This document shows, one piece after another, positions 1-8,111 of a stretch of DNA of 64,000 bases. The position numbers were made by a program, and so were the translations under genes. Origin of the DNA: Nocardia abscessus (GTDB lineage: Bacteria; Actinomycetota; Actinomycetes; Mycobacteriales; Mycobacteriaceae); contig NZ_JADLQO010000005.1 of assembly GCF_015477775.1 (NCBI RefSeq), positions 186,001 to 250,000 on the forward strand, given 5' to 3'. The stretch's first letter is position 1, and each line of letters starts with the position of its first letter. Under the pieces are notes generated by a model. The model was given only the letters and a program-made list of their open reading frames with translations, was not told where the DNA came from and did not search any database.

Positions 1-2
1 CG

Positions 3-1088
3 TCCTATGTCGACGTCTGCGCCGAGGTCGACCGCCTGTTCAAGGATCAGTACCAGAATCTGACCGATGCGCTGGCGCAGGTCGCCGAGCGGGCCTACCC
101 GTGCCCGGAAGTCCCGGCGACACCGCAGCCCGGGGCGCCCGTCGTCCAGGACGAGCCCGAGGCCACGGGATCTCCCGGGCCGCCCGGCGCGCCCGCCGCC
201 ACGGCCCCGGCGAGCACCGCACCGAGCGGCGTGCCCACTCCGGCCACTCCGGCCACTCCCAGCGCTCCGGCCACGCCCAGCACACCGGCGACGCCGAGCA
301 TGCCCACCACCCCGGAGTCCAGGCTGCCGTCGCTGGACGGACTGGCGGCGCTCAGTCAGGTGGCGCGGGAGTTCACCTCGGTGGCAACGGGTCTCGGCCA
401 AGCGCTGAATTCGGGGTTGTCCGCGCTGAGCGGCGCCATCACCAGCGGAGTCGACGACGCGATCGAAAGGCTCATGCAGAGCGGGGATCCGAACAGCGCC
501 CGAGCCGACGACGACATCGATGACGGCAAGGACGAAACTCACCGGCCGACAGCGGAATTCGATCTCGGCGACAAGCACGTGCAGTTCGAGATGGGGCCGG
601 ACGGCGAGGTGAAACTTCTCCTCTCCGAGGCGACCGGCGAGGTGCGGGAGTTCACCGTCGAGCTGAACGAGCACGGGATGCCGATCATCTCGGTGACCGA
701 GCTGGAAGAGGAGAACGCGCAGCCCGCGGCACCGGAGGCCGAGGACGCGCAGCCTCCGGCACCGGAGGCCGAGGCGCCGGAGGCCGAGGCGCCGGAGGTT
801 GAGACACCGGAGGTTGAGACACCGGAGGCCGAGACACCGGAGGCCGAGACACCGGAGGCCGAGGAGAAGGCACCCGGCTCGGCTCCGACGCCGGACACCG
901 ATGCGGAGCAACCCGGTCTGCCGGGCGCAACCCCGCCGAGCGCCCGGCGCGAAGAAGACGGCGAGCACTACCCGAAGCCGATGCCGGGACAGGGTGAGCC
1001 GGAATCGGACGCGCCGGGGGACAGCGGCGCGGAACTGGCCGAAGCGGGGCCGCTGGGTGCGGAACTCGCGGAGGCGGGCCCACTGTGA
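3..1088 (+). CDS. Pro/Ala/Glu-rich protein, 3' part only
   Basis: The frame is open from the window edge, so the true start lies upstream; about 361 residues are visible. The first 40 or so look like the end of a helical region with two cysteines. A Pro/Ala/Thr-rich linker follows, then a more ordered segment (about residues 115-235) with an amphipathic stretch and an acidic run. After that come PE(A/V)ET pentapeptide repeats and a C-terminal tandem of the 10-residue unit GAELAEAGPL. No catalytic motif or membrane segment is visible. Its place upstream of glmS recalls the Ala/Pro-rich Rv3439c of M. tuberculosis, which is an inference from position and composition only. The function is unknown. 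The next gene follows after 48 bases on the same strand and may be co-transcribed. Confidence 0.75.
   Translation, partial: SYVDVCAEVDRLFKDQYQNLTDALAQVAERAYPCPEVPATPQPGAPVVQDEPEATGSPGPPGAPAATAPASTAPSGVPTPATPATPSAPATPSTPATPSMPTTPESRLPSLDGLAALSQVAREFTSVATGLGQALNSGLSALSGAITSGVDDAIERLMQSGDPNSARADDDIDDGKDETHRPTAEFDLGDKHVQFEMGPDGEVKLLLSEATGEVREFTVELNEHGMPIISVTELEEENAQPAAPEAEDAQPPAPEAEAPEAEAPEVETPEVETPEAETPEAETPEAEEKAPGSAPTPDTDAEQPGLPGATPPSARREEDGEHYPKPMPGQGEPESDAPGDSGAELAEAGPLGAELAEAGPL
762..863 (+). repeat. 15-bp coding tandem repeat (PE[A/V]E[A/T])
   Basis: Seven consecutive units of the pattern ccggaggccgagaca begin at 762, 777, 792, 807, 822, 837 and 852, the last one incomplete. Units 3 and 4 carry gtt in place of gcc. 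The repeat keeps frame inside the first gene and encodes a negatively charged Pro-Glu linker. Such arrays vary in length between strains by slippage. Confidence 0.85.
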
Positions 1089-1136
1089 GCGTGGCCGGAT
1101 GACTGCCGCCACACCGGACGAGCGAGGAGGCGCGGC

Positions 1137-1487
1137 ATGGTGAACTACGCCGAGGAAGCCAGGCAACTCGGTGCCGAGAACCAGCGCCGAATGTCCCTGC
1201 TGCTCGACGAGATCCAGACGATCAACGAGGAGACCGCGGCGACCGGCCGGGAGTTCGCCGACCGCCTGGTCGCCGACATGAACGAATTCTGGGCTACGCA
1301 GGCGGGCGATCCGGACGAGGCCGCCGCCGAGGCGGAGGAGAAACAACGGCTGGAAGACGAAGCGCGGGAGCAGCGCGAGGCCATCGCCCGGTCGATGGCC
1401 GCCCGCCGGGCCAATCAGACGGTTGCCCCGGTCGACGAGGAGGACGAAGAGGCCAAGTTCTACCGACGCAAGAGCTGGCTGATCTGA
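1137..1487 (+). CDS. Small charged helical protein of unknown function
   Basis: A 116-residue protein preceded by a gaggagg ribosome-binding site. It is almost entirely hydrophilic and rich in Glu, Ala, Arg and Gln, with a likely long helix or coiled coil from about residue 5 to 95. It has no cysteine, signal peptide or membrane segment. The C-terminus, KFYRRKSWLI, turns basic and aromatic. It follows the Pro/Ala/Glu-rich gene by 48 bases, which suggests a shared transcript and perhaps a shared process. I do not recognise the family. The C-terminal tail resembles short tails of proteins handled by type VII secretion only in a general way, and I make no such call. Confidence 0.7.
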   Translation: MVNYAEEARQLGAENQRRMSLLLDEIQTINEETAATGREFADRLVADMNEFWATQAGDPDEAAAEAEEKQRLEDEAREQREAIARSMAARRANQTVAPVDEEDEEAKFYRRKSWLI

Positions 1488-1514
1488 CCGGCGCGGCGGA
1501 CCACGGCGTCTGCG

Positions 1515-2372
1515 CTACCGCCGCAGCAGTGCGGCGAGCTGCCCCACCTTCAGCTTCGGTGCCGCCTCCTCCTGGGGCGCGTCCGGGTCCACGACGGTGG
1601 TGTGCGGGATGACCTCGTCCGGGTCCGCGAAGGCGCGGTAGGTCTTGTCGCCCGCCAGCGTGGCGAGCAGGTAACCGGCCAGCAGCGCGCGGGTGGTGCG
1701 GGCGGTCTTCGATTCGTGCTTGCCCGCGCCCACGGCGGCGAGCACGCGCCGGCCCTCGATGATGCCGTTGTGCGAGGCCTTGTCGACGGCGCGCAGGATG
1801 GCGCTGCCGCCCCACGCGGTGGCCAGCGGGATGGCGTTGGAGCTGACCGAGGTGATGTCGGTCGCGCCGGCCAGGATCAACGCCGGAATGTCGAGGTCGG
1901 GCGCCCCGGCCTCGGCGGCGGGCGCCGTCGGCGCGGGAAACAGCGCCGCGACCGTGGCGACGTCGCGACGGCCCGCGGCGATCACGGCGGCGCCCGCGCC
2001 CATGCCGTGTCCGGCCAGGGCGAGGCGCTCCGGATGCACGCTGATCTCGCCGTCGCCGAGCCGCACGCCGGTGCAGATGTCGAGCGTGGTGAGCAAATCG
2101 GCGGCCAGGCCCAGATGTGACGGAATCGGCCCGCGCTCGGTGTCCGGCGCCGCGGCCACGATTCCCCAGGAAGCGAGGTGCTCGAGCAGGGTGCGGTAGT
2201 GGCTCGCGCCGGTCAGCCAGCCGTGTGCGAACGCGACGGCAGGCAGATTCCGCCCCGACTCAGGCGTGAACACCACCCCCGGCTGGCCCGCGATGGCTAG
2301 ATTGCCACGCAACACGCGGTGCGGGCCACGGCTGGTCAGGGTGCTCAGTAGCGATTTCACAGACGCCGACAC
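1515..2372 (-). CDS. Alpha/beta hydrolase (dienelactone-hydrolase/lipase-like)
   Basis: About 285 residues with an alpha/beta-hydrolase core. An oxyanion-region motif AFAHGWLTG follows the first strands, the nucleophile elbow reads GHGMGAG and a C-terminal THxxN-like SHNG segment supplies the probable catalytic His. The elbow has Gly-His-Gly rather than Gly-X-Ser, so the nucleophile position appears to be glycine; either the true nucleophile lies elsewhere or the protein is not a classic esterase. Two GTG starts are possible, at 2372 and 2360, and neither has a strong ribosome-binding site. The gene is divergent from glmS with only 36 bases between them, so the promoters must overlap. M. tuberculosis Rv3438 has the same position and orientation. 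The substrate is unknown. Confidence 0.7.
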   Translation of the reverse strand: MSASVKSLLSTLTSRGPHRVLRGNLAIAGQPGVVFTPESGRNLPAVAFAHGWLTGASHYRTLLEHLASWGIVAAAPDTERGPIPSHLGLAADLLTTLDICTGVRLGDGEISVHPERLALAGHGMGAGAAVIAAGRRDVATVAALFPAPTAPAAEAGAPDLDIPALILAGATDITSVSSNAIPLATAWGGSAILRAVDKASHNGIIEGRRVLAAVGAGKHESKTARTTRALLAGYLLATLAGDKTYRAFADPDEVIPHTTVVDPDAPQEEAAPKLKVGQLAALLRR

Positions 2373-2408
2373 GACGTGAACGTTATCCGATAAGTAGTGT
2401 GGTGAGCC

Positions 2409-4292
2409 ATGTGCGGAATCGTGGGGTACGTCGGGTACCGAGACGCGCTCGGCGTCGTCGTTGACGCGTTGCGCCGCATGGAATATCGCGGATACGACTC
2501 CGCGGGTGTGGCGATCCTGGACGGCGCGGGCGCGCTGGCGGTGGAACGCAAGGCGGGTCGCCTGGCCAATCTGGAGGCCGAACTCGCGCAATCCGGGATG
2601 GACCGTTACGTGGGCACCACGGGAATCGGACACACCCGGTGGGCCACGCACGGCGCGCCGACCGACCGCAACGCGCATCCGCACCGGGACGACACCGGCA
2701 AGGTCGCCGTGGTGCACAACGGCATCATCGAGAACTTCGCTCCGCTGCGGCGCGAGCTGGAGGACGCCGGTGTCGAGCTGAGCAGCGACACCGACACCGA
2801 GGTCGCCGTGCACCTGGTGGCCCGTGCGTACGCCGACGGCCCGACCGCCGGTGACTTCGCGGCCAGCGCGCTGGCCGTGCTGCGCCGACTCGAGGGTGCG
2901 TTCACCCTGGTCTTCACCCATGCCGACCACCCGGACATGATCGTGGCCGCGCGCCGGTCCACGCCGCTGGTCGTCGGCGTCGGTAAAGGGGAGATGTTCA
3001 TCGCCTCGGACGTCACGGCGTTCATCGAGCACACCCGCGAGGCGGTCGAGCTGGGCCAGGACCAAGCCGTCGTGATCACCCTGGACAGCTACCGGGTCAC
3101 CGACTTCGCGGGCAACGACGCCGCTTCGCGCACCCGCCCGTTCACCATCGACTGGGACCTGGCCGCCGCCGAGAAGGGCGGCCACGACTACTTCATGCTC
3201 AAGGAGATCGAGGAGCAGCCCGCCGCGGTCGCGGACACGCTGATGGGGCATTTCAGCACCGACCACGACAGTGCGGGCCGGATCGTGCTGGACGAGCAGC
3301 GCCTCGCCGACCAAGAGCTGCGCGATTTCGACAAGGTGTTCGTCGTCGCGTGTGGCAGCGCCTATCACTCGGGTCTGCTCGCGAAGTACGCCATCGAGCA
3401 TTGGACGCGGCTGCCTGTCGAGGTCGAGCTGGCCAGCGAATTCCGCTACCGCGATCCCGTGCTGGACCGTTCCACGCTGGTGGTGGCGATCTCCCAGTCC
3501 GGCGAGACCGCCGACACGCTGGAGGCGGTGCGGCACGCGAAGGAACAGAAGGCGCGCGTCCTCGCGATCTGCAACACGAACGGCGCGCAGATCCCGCGCG
3601 AGTCCGACGCGGTGCTCTACACCAGGGCCGGGCCGGAGATCGGCGTCGCCTCCACCAAGGCGTTCCTGGCCCAGGTGACCGCGAATTACCTGGTCGGGCT
3701 CGCCTTGGCGCAGGCGCGCGGCACCAAGTACCCGGACGAGGTCGCTCGTGAGTTCGCCGAACTCGAGGCGATGCCGAAGCTGGTCGAACGCGTACTGGAG
3801 ACCGCCCCGCAGGTGCGGGCGATCGCGCGGGAGCTCGCGCAGGTGCCGACGGTGCTGTTCCTCGGACGTCACGTCGGCTACCCGGTGGCGTTGGAGGGCG
3901 CGCTCAAGCTCAAGGAGCTGGCCTACATGCACGCCGAGGGGTTCGCGGCCGGCGAGCTCAAGCACGGCCCGATCGCGCTGATCGAGGACGGCCTCCCGGT
4001 GATCGTGGTGATGCCGTCGCCGAAGGGGCGCGCGGTACTGCACTCGAAGCTGCTCAGCAATATCCGGGAGATCCAGGCGCGCGGCGCGCGCACCATCGTG
4101 ATCGCGGAGGAAGGCGACGACACGGTACGCCCGTTCGCCGACGATCTCATCGAGATCCCCAGCGCGCCGACGCTGTTCCAGCCGCTGTTGTCGACGGTCC
4201 CGCTGCAGATCTTCGCCGCCGAGGTGGCCCAGGCGCGCGGCTACGACGTCGACAAGCCCCGCAACCTGGCCAAATCCGTCACCGTGGAATAG
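2409..4292 (+). CDS. glmS: Glutamine-fructose-6-phosphate aminotransferase (isomerizing)
   Basis: A 627-residue GlmS, normal length. It makes glucosamine-6-phosphate from fructose-6-phosphate and glutamine, the first step to UDP-GlcNAc for peptidoglycan. The N-terminus MCGIVGYVG places the catalytic Cys right after the initiator Met, which is removed in this family. The class II glutaminase domain covers about residues 2-230, with HTRWATHG near 76. Two SIS sugar-binding domains follow: ACGSAYHSG near 313, SQSGETADT near 361 and KHGPIALIE near 517. The C-terminal tail DKPRNLAKSVTVE is the conserved tail that links the two active sites. No glmS ribozyme is visible; the 5' region before the ATG is only 36 bases. 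Confidence 0.97.
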   Translation: MCGIVGYVGYRDALGVVVDALRRMEYRGYDSAGVAILDGAGALAVERKAGRLANLEAELAQSGMDRYVGTTGIGHTRWATHGAPTDRNAHPHRDDTGKVAVVHNGIIENFAPLRRELEDAGVELSSDTDTEVAVHLVARAYADGPTAGDFAASALAVLRRLEGAFTLVFTHADHPDMIVAARRSTPLVVGVGKGEMFIASDVTAFIEHTREAVELGQDQAVVITLDSYRVTDFAGNDAASRTRPFTIDWDLAAAEKGGHDYFMLKEIEEQPAAVADTLMGHFSTDHDSAGRIVLDEQRLADQELRDFDKVFVVACGSAYHSGLLAKYAIEHWTRLPVEVELASEFRYRDPVLDRSTLVVAISQSGETADTLEAVRHAKEQKARVLAICNTNGAQIPRESDAVLYTRAGPEIGVASTKAFLAQVTANYLVGLALAQARGTKYPDEVAREFAELEAMPKLVERVLETAPQVRAIARELAQVPTVLFLGRHVGYPVALEGALKLKELAYMHAEGFAAGELKHGPIALIEDGLPVIVVMPSPKGRAVLHSKLLSNIREIQARGARTIVIAEEGDDTVRPFADDLIEIPSAPTLFQPLLSTVPLQIFAAEVAQARGYDVDKPRNLAKSVTVE

Positions 4293-4296
4293 TTCG

Positions 4297-4326
4297 GCGG
4301 CCGCGCACCCTCGAGTGCGCGGCCGC
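4297..4326. terminator. Hairpin between convergent glmS and MFS genes
   Basis: A perfect 12-bp inverted repeat (gcggccgcgcac / gtgcgcggccgc) with a 6-base loop lies five bases after the glmS stop and 20 bases before the end of the convergent transporter gene. There is no T-tract on either side, as is usual for high-GC actinobacteria. It can serve both strands. Confidence 0.7.
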
Positions 4327-4345
4327 TGCTCCGCGGATCATGCGT

Positions 4346-5533
4346 CTATGCGCCCACGGTGGCCAAAGGCCGCTCCGGCTCGGCTGGCGCGTCGCGACGT
4401 TCCAAGTAGCCGGATGTGACCGCGAGGACCAACGCGACCAGGACCAAGCCCACACCGACCCAATTGGGTGAGGTGTAGCCGAGACCCGCGGCGATCACCA
4501 CGCCACCGAGCCAGGCGGACACGGCATTGCCGAGGTTGAACGCGCCGATGTTGACCGCGGAGGCCAGGGTGGGCGCGCCCGCCGCCTGGTCGAGTACGCG
4601 CTTCTGCAGCGGCGGGACGGTCGCGAAGCCGAGGGCGCCGATCAGCACGACCGTGACCGCGGCCCCGACCTTGCTGTGCGCGGTGACGGTGAACAGCGCG
4701 AGGACGATCGCGAGCCCGCCGAGCGTGAGGTACAGCATCGGCATCAGGTGCCGGTCGGCGAACTTGCCGCCGATCAGGTTGCCCAGGAAGAAGCCGAGGC
4801 CGAACAGCACGAGCAGCCAGGTGACCGAGCTTTCCGCATAGCCGGTGACCTCGGTCATCATTGGTGCCAGGTAGGTGATCGCGGCGAACACGCCGCCGAA
4901 GCCGAGCACTGTCATCGCCATGGCGAGCAGCACCTGGGGATTGCGGAACACCGCGAGTTCGGTGCGCAGCGCGGCATCCGCGGGCGCGGGTTGCTCCGGA
5001 ACCAGCGCGGCGACGCCCACCAGGCCGATCAGCCCGACCAGCGCGACGAACAAGAAGGTCAGCCGCCAGCCGAAATACTGCCCGAGCAGTGTGCCCAGCG
5101 GCACGCCCACCATCGTGGCCACGGTGAGCCCGGTGAACATGATCGCGATCGCACCGGCGCGCCGGTCGGGTCTGACCAGCGTCCCCGCGACGACCGCGCC
5201 GATCCCGAAGAACGCGCCGTGGGCGAGCGAGGCCACGATCCGCCCGGTGAGCATCAGCCCGAAGGTCGGTGCGACGGCGGACAAGACGTTGCCGAGGACG
5301 AGCAGCGCCAGCATGCCGAGCAGCATGCGCTTGCGCGATACCCGGGTGCCGAGCCCGGTCATCAGCGGCGCACCCGCCACGACGCCGAGCGCGTACCCGG
5401 TGACCAGCAGGCCCGCGGTGGGGATGGATACCGCGTAGGTGCCCGCGATGTCGGGCAGCAGACCGACGACGACGAATTCCGTCGTCCCGATCCCGAACGC
5501 CCCGAGGGTGAGGGCGAGGAGTGCGAGGGGCAT
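4346..5533 (-). CDS. MFS transporter, DHA1 family (AraJ/CmlA-like)
   Basis: A 395-residue, 12-helix major facilitator protein. The start at 5533 is chosen because ggaggctcctac immediately precedes this ATG; an upstream GTG-type extension has no such site. The first helix carries the family signature GIGTTEFVVVGLLPDIA, and loop 2-3 has the GTRVSRKR motif A variant. The family exports sugars or drugs such as chloramphenicol by proton antiport across the inner membrane. The gene is divergent from a MarR regulator across a 136-bp spacer with repeated TAATTGCA elements, so it is probably repressed by that regulator. The substrate cannot be told from sequence. A related transporter of the same subfamily lies at 61282-62490. 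Confidence 0.88.
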   Translation of the reverse strand: MPLALLALTLGAFGIGTTEFVVVGLLPDIAGTYAVSIPTAGLLVTGYALGVVAGAPLMTGLGTRVSRKRMLLGMLALLVLGNVLSAVAPTFGLMLTGRIVASLAHGAFFGIGAVVAGTLVRPDRRAGAIAIMFTGLTVATMVGVPLGTLLGQYFGWRLTFLFVALVGLIGLVGVAALVPEQPAPADAALRTELAVFRNPQVLLAMAMTVLGFGGVFAAITYLAPMMTEVTGYAESSVTWLLVLFGLGFFLGNLIGGKFADRHLMPMLYLTLGGLAIVLALFTVTAHSKVGAAVTVVLIGALGFATVPPLQKRVLDQAAGAPTLASAVNIGAFNLGNAVSAWLGGVVIAAGLGYTSPNWVGVGLVLVALVLAVTSGYLERRDAPAEPERPLATVGA

Positions 5534-5581
5534 GTAGGAGCCTCCAGGAACGTTGCGTCCAAACTTTACAAGCGGCAACAA

Positions 5582-5606
5582 TAATTGCAGACGCACATTA
5601 ATTGCA
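5582..5606. promoter_or_regulatory. Candidate MarR operator
   Basis: Two copies of TAATTGCA start at 5582 and 5599, 17 bases apart, in the spacer between the MFS and MarR genes. The surrounding 40 bases are much more AT-rich than the flanks. Position and repetition suggest the regulator's binding site overlapping both promoters. There is no experimental support here. Confidence 0.45.
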
Positions 5607-5669
5607 AGCGCGGGCTATTGTGAAACCCGTCTATCCTGGAGGCACGATCCCCGACGCGAAGGAACGCCG

Positions 5670-6161
5670 ATGACCGCGGATGCCGCCCTGACCGGCCTGG
5701 CCGATGGTTGGTACGCACTCTCGCTGCTGCACGACCGGATCGAGGCGCATATCGAACGGGCGCTGCAATCCGGCCATGATCTGAGCGTTAGGGAGTACTC
5801 GCTGCTGCTCGTGCTGAGCAGGCAGCACGACGGACCCGGCGGGCACCTGCGGATGAATCAGGTCGCCGAGGCCGTGGTGCTGAGCCAGAGCGCCACCACT
5901 CGCCTGGTGTCCCGGCTCGAGGATCGCGGCCTGCTCCAGCGTTACCTCTGCCCCGACGACCGCCGTGGCATCTACACCGACGTCACTCCGGCCGGCCTGG
6001 AACTGCTCGAGCAGGCCCGTCCCACGCACGACGCCGCGTTGGCCGGTGCTCTCGGCCAAGCCGCCGCCAACTCGGAACTGGCTCCCCTCGTAGCCGCGGT
6101 CGAGGCCCTGAACACCAGCTCGGCCCGCGGCGCCCGTCCTCGGGACTACCGCCCGGTGTGA
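5670..6161 (+). CDS. MarR-family transcriptional regulator
   Basis: A 163-residue winged-helix regulator. The ATG at 5670 is preceded by gaagga; an earlier in-frame start would add about 39 residues that do not resemble the family. The core shows the MarR pattern: an N-terminal dimer helix, a helix-turn-helix (RMNQVAEAVVLSQSATTRLV, near 65-90), then DRGLLQRYLCPDDRRGIYTD with the conserved Asp-Arg-Arg wing near 108-115. MarR proteins usually repress a divergently transcribed pump and release DNA on binding a phenolic or drug-like ligand. That matches the divergent MFS gene here. The ligand is unknown. Confidence 0.9.
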   Translation: MTADAALTGLADGWYALSLLHDRIEAHIERALQSGHDLSVREYSLLLVLSRQHDGPGGHLRMNQVAEAVVLSQSATTRLVSRLEDRGLLQRYLCPDDRRGIYTDVTPAGLELLEQARPTHDAALAGALGQAAANSELAPLVAAVEALNTSSARGARPRDYRPV

Positions 6162-6194
6162 ACCGGCGATTCCGGTTCGTTCGGCACGTGCGCG

Positions 6195-6623
6195 CTATTG
6201 GACGGTGACCGACCCGCGCATCTCCGGGTGCAGTGAGCAGAGGTAGCGGTAGTTGCCCGGGGTGGTGAAGGTGTAGCTCCACTCACCTCGGTCGAAGATC
6301 GGGCTGTTGATGCCCATCGCCTTGTCTCCGATGCCCTGCACGCTGTGCGGGACCTTGTCGTCGAATTTCCAGGTGACCGTGTCGCCGACCTTGATGGTGA
6401 CTTCCGCCGGGGAGAATTTCATGTCGTCCACCGCGACGGTGGCGGCGGCGGGCTTGCGCTCGCCGGTCTGCTGGGCGGTGGTGGTCGGCCGAGCCGGTTT
6501 CCTCGTGGTGGTGGCGGCCGAATCGGATTCGTCGCCACCGCAGCCGGACAGCAGCAGCGCCCCGGCGAGGGCGGCTCCCGTGATGGCGCGGAGGGTCCCG
6601 GTGCGGTGACGGACGCTTGGCAT
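6195..6623 (-). CDS. Cupredoxin-domain lipoprotein
   Basis: A 142-residue exported protein. A short basic N-terminus, a hydrophobic stretch and the lipobox LLSGC (Cys28) mark it as a lipoprotein anchored on the outer face of the membrane. A Ser/Thr/Pro-rich linker (about 30-58) leads into a single plastocyanin/azurin-like domain. Type-1 copper ligands are visible in order: His in VPHSVQ, then Cys, His and Met in CSLHPEM. It therefore probably carries copper and moves electrons or stores copper at the cell surface. It is divergent from nnr with 42 bases between them. Such small cupredoxins are common in Nocardia and Rhodococcus, but their partner oxidase or reductase is usually unknown. Confidence 0.88.
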   Translation of the reverse strand: MPSVRHRTGTLRAITGAALAGALLLSGCGGDESDSAATTTRKPARPTTTAQQTGERKPAAATVAVDDMKFSPAEVTIKVGDTVTWKFDDKVPHSVQGIGDKAMGINSPIFDRGEWSYTFTTPGNYRYLCSLHPEMRGSVTVQ

Positions 6624-6665
6624 GATGGCCAAGCGTAGTAGCCCACACCGACGGAGGGAGCGGCG

Positions 6666-8111
6666 ATGTCCACGCAGCGGGGCTATTTCACGGTCGAGGA
6701 GGTGCGCGCGGCGGAAGCCGAGCTGTTCACCCGGGTGCCGGACGGCGTACCGATGCGGCGTGCGGCGCACGGTCTGGCGACGGTGGTGGCAGGCGAACTC
6801 CGGGAGCGCACCGGCGGCGTCGCGGGACGAGCGGTCACCTTGCTGGTCGGGTCCGGCGACAACGGCGGCGACGCGCTCTGGGCCGGAGCGCAGTTGCGCC
6901 GCCGCGGCGTCGCGGTCACCGCGGTCCTGCTGAACCCGGAGCGCGCGCACGCGAAAGGACTTGCGGCGCTGCGCGACGCGGGCGGACGGATCGCCGACGA
7001 CCCGGGCGACCCGGACCTGGCGGTCGACGGCATCGTCGGCATCTCCGGTCGTGGCCCGCTGCGGCCGCGCGCGGCGGAAATCGTTGCGGCGCTGCACGCT
7101 CCGATCATCGCGGCCGACCTGCCCAGTGGCGTCGACCCGGGCACCGGCGCGATCGACGGCCCAGCCGTCCGTGCGGAGGTCACCGTGGCCTTCGGCGCGT
7201 ACAAGCCGGTGCACGCACTCGCCGCGCCGCAGTGTGGCCGAATCGAGCTGGTTCCCATCGGTTTGGATCTGCCTGCGCCGAGTCTCGTCGCGCTGGAGCC
7301 GGCATCGATCGGCGCCGCGTGGCCGGTTCCCGGCCCGTCCGACGACAAATACACACAGGGTGTGACGGGGATCTGTGCGGGCAGCGCGACGTATCCCGGC
7401 GCCGCGGTGCTGTGCGCGGGTGCCGCCGTGGCCGCGACTTCGGGCATGGTGCGGTATGCGGGAACCGCGGCGGCCGAGGTGCTGAACCACTTTCCCGAGG
7501 TGATCGCCACCCAGCGGATCGCCGATACCGGTCGCGTCCAGTCCTGGGTCTTCGGACCCGGCGCGGGCACCGACGCCGACGCCCGGCAGCGCCTTTCCGA
7601 AATCCTCGCCACCGACCTCCCGGTCGTGGTCGACGCCGACGGCCTGACCCTCCTGGCCGCGGAACCGGAACTGGTGCACGGCCGTGCGGCCCCGACGGTC
7701 CTGACCCCGCACGCGGGCGAGTTCGCTCGTCTCACCGGGCGCGAAACCGGCCCGGACCGGGTGGCTGCCGTCCGTGAGCTCTCAGATTCCTGGCAGGTGA
7801 CGGTGCTGCTCAAGGGCCGTGCCACGCTCGTCGCCGCGCCCGGCCGTCCCGTGCTGGTCAACGAAGCGGGCGGTTCGTGGGCCGCGACGGCGGGCGCGGG
7901 TGACGTGCTCTCCGGCATCATCGGAACGCTGCTCGCCGCGGGCCGCGACCCTGCCTGGTCCGCCGCCGCGGCCGCACGGGTGCACGCGCTGGCCGCGAAC
8001 CTCGCCGCACATGACGACGCGCCCTCGGGAGCCCCCATCTCCGCGACCGCCCTAGCTGCTCACGTCCGTCCCGCGATCGGTGTCCTGCGTCGCCTCGCGC
8101 ACCCCTTCTGA
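6666..8111 (+). CDS. nnr: Bifunctional NAD(P)HX epimerase/dehydratase
   Basis: A 481-residue two-domain nicotinamide nucleotide repair enzyme. The N-terminal YjeF_N domain (about 1-215) interconverts the R and S epimers of hydrated NAD(P)H; its nucleotide loop reads VGSGDNGGDA. The C-terminal ribokinase-like domain (about 225-475) removes water using ADP; it shows FGPGAGTD, TPHAGEFARLTG, an LLKGRATLVAAPG stretch and the catalytic TAGAGDVLSGIIG loop with its Asp. The length matches fused actinobacterial proteins. The ATG at 6666 follows gagggagcggcg. It is the first gene of a rightward block but is separated from alr by a 443-base spacer with a long hairpin. Confidence 0.95.
   Translation: MSTQRGYFTVEEVRAAEAELFTRVPDGVPMRRAAHGLATVVAGELRERTGGVAGRAVTLLVGSGDNGGDALWAGAQLRRRGVAVTAVLLNPERAHAKGLAALRDAGGRIADDPGDPDLAVDGIVGISGRGPLRPRAAEIVAALHAPIIAADLPSGVDPGTGAIDGPAVRAEVTVAFGAYKPVHALAAPQCGRIELVPIGLDLPAPSLVALEPASIGAAWPVPGPSDDKYTQGVTGICAGSATYPGAAVLCAGAAVAATSGMVRYAGTAAAEVLNHFPEVIATQRIADTGRVQSWVFGPGAGTDADARQRLSEILATDLPVVVDADGLTLLAAEPELVHGRAAPTVLTPHAGEFARLTGRETGPDRVAAVRELSDSWQVTVLLKGRATLVAAPGRPVLVNEAGGSWAATAGAGDVLSGIIGTLLAAGRDPAWSAAAAARVHALAANLAAHDDAPSGAPISATALAAHVRPAIGVLRRLAHPF

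Noticed and set aside
762..863. CRISPR-like array
   Set aside because: Units are 15 bases with no spacers, in frame, and encode a Pro-Glu linker.
2373..2408. glmS ribozyme upstream of glmS
   Set aside because: Only 36 bases separate glmS from the divergent gene and none of the ribozyme core is visible; the ribozyme is typical of Firmicutes.
1515..4043. Long open frame antisense to glmS, extending the hydrolase frame upstream
   Set aside because: Its upstream two thirds are the complement of glmS with Arg/His/Gly-rich composition; only the final 285 codons resemble a hydrolase.
6195..7712. Apparent N-terminal extension of the cupredoxin protein
   Set aside because: The extension is antisense to nnr; the lipoprotein signal and ATG at 6623 fix the true start.
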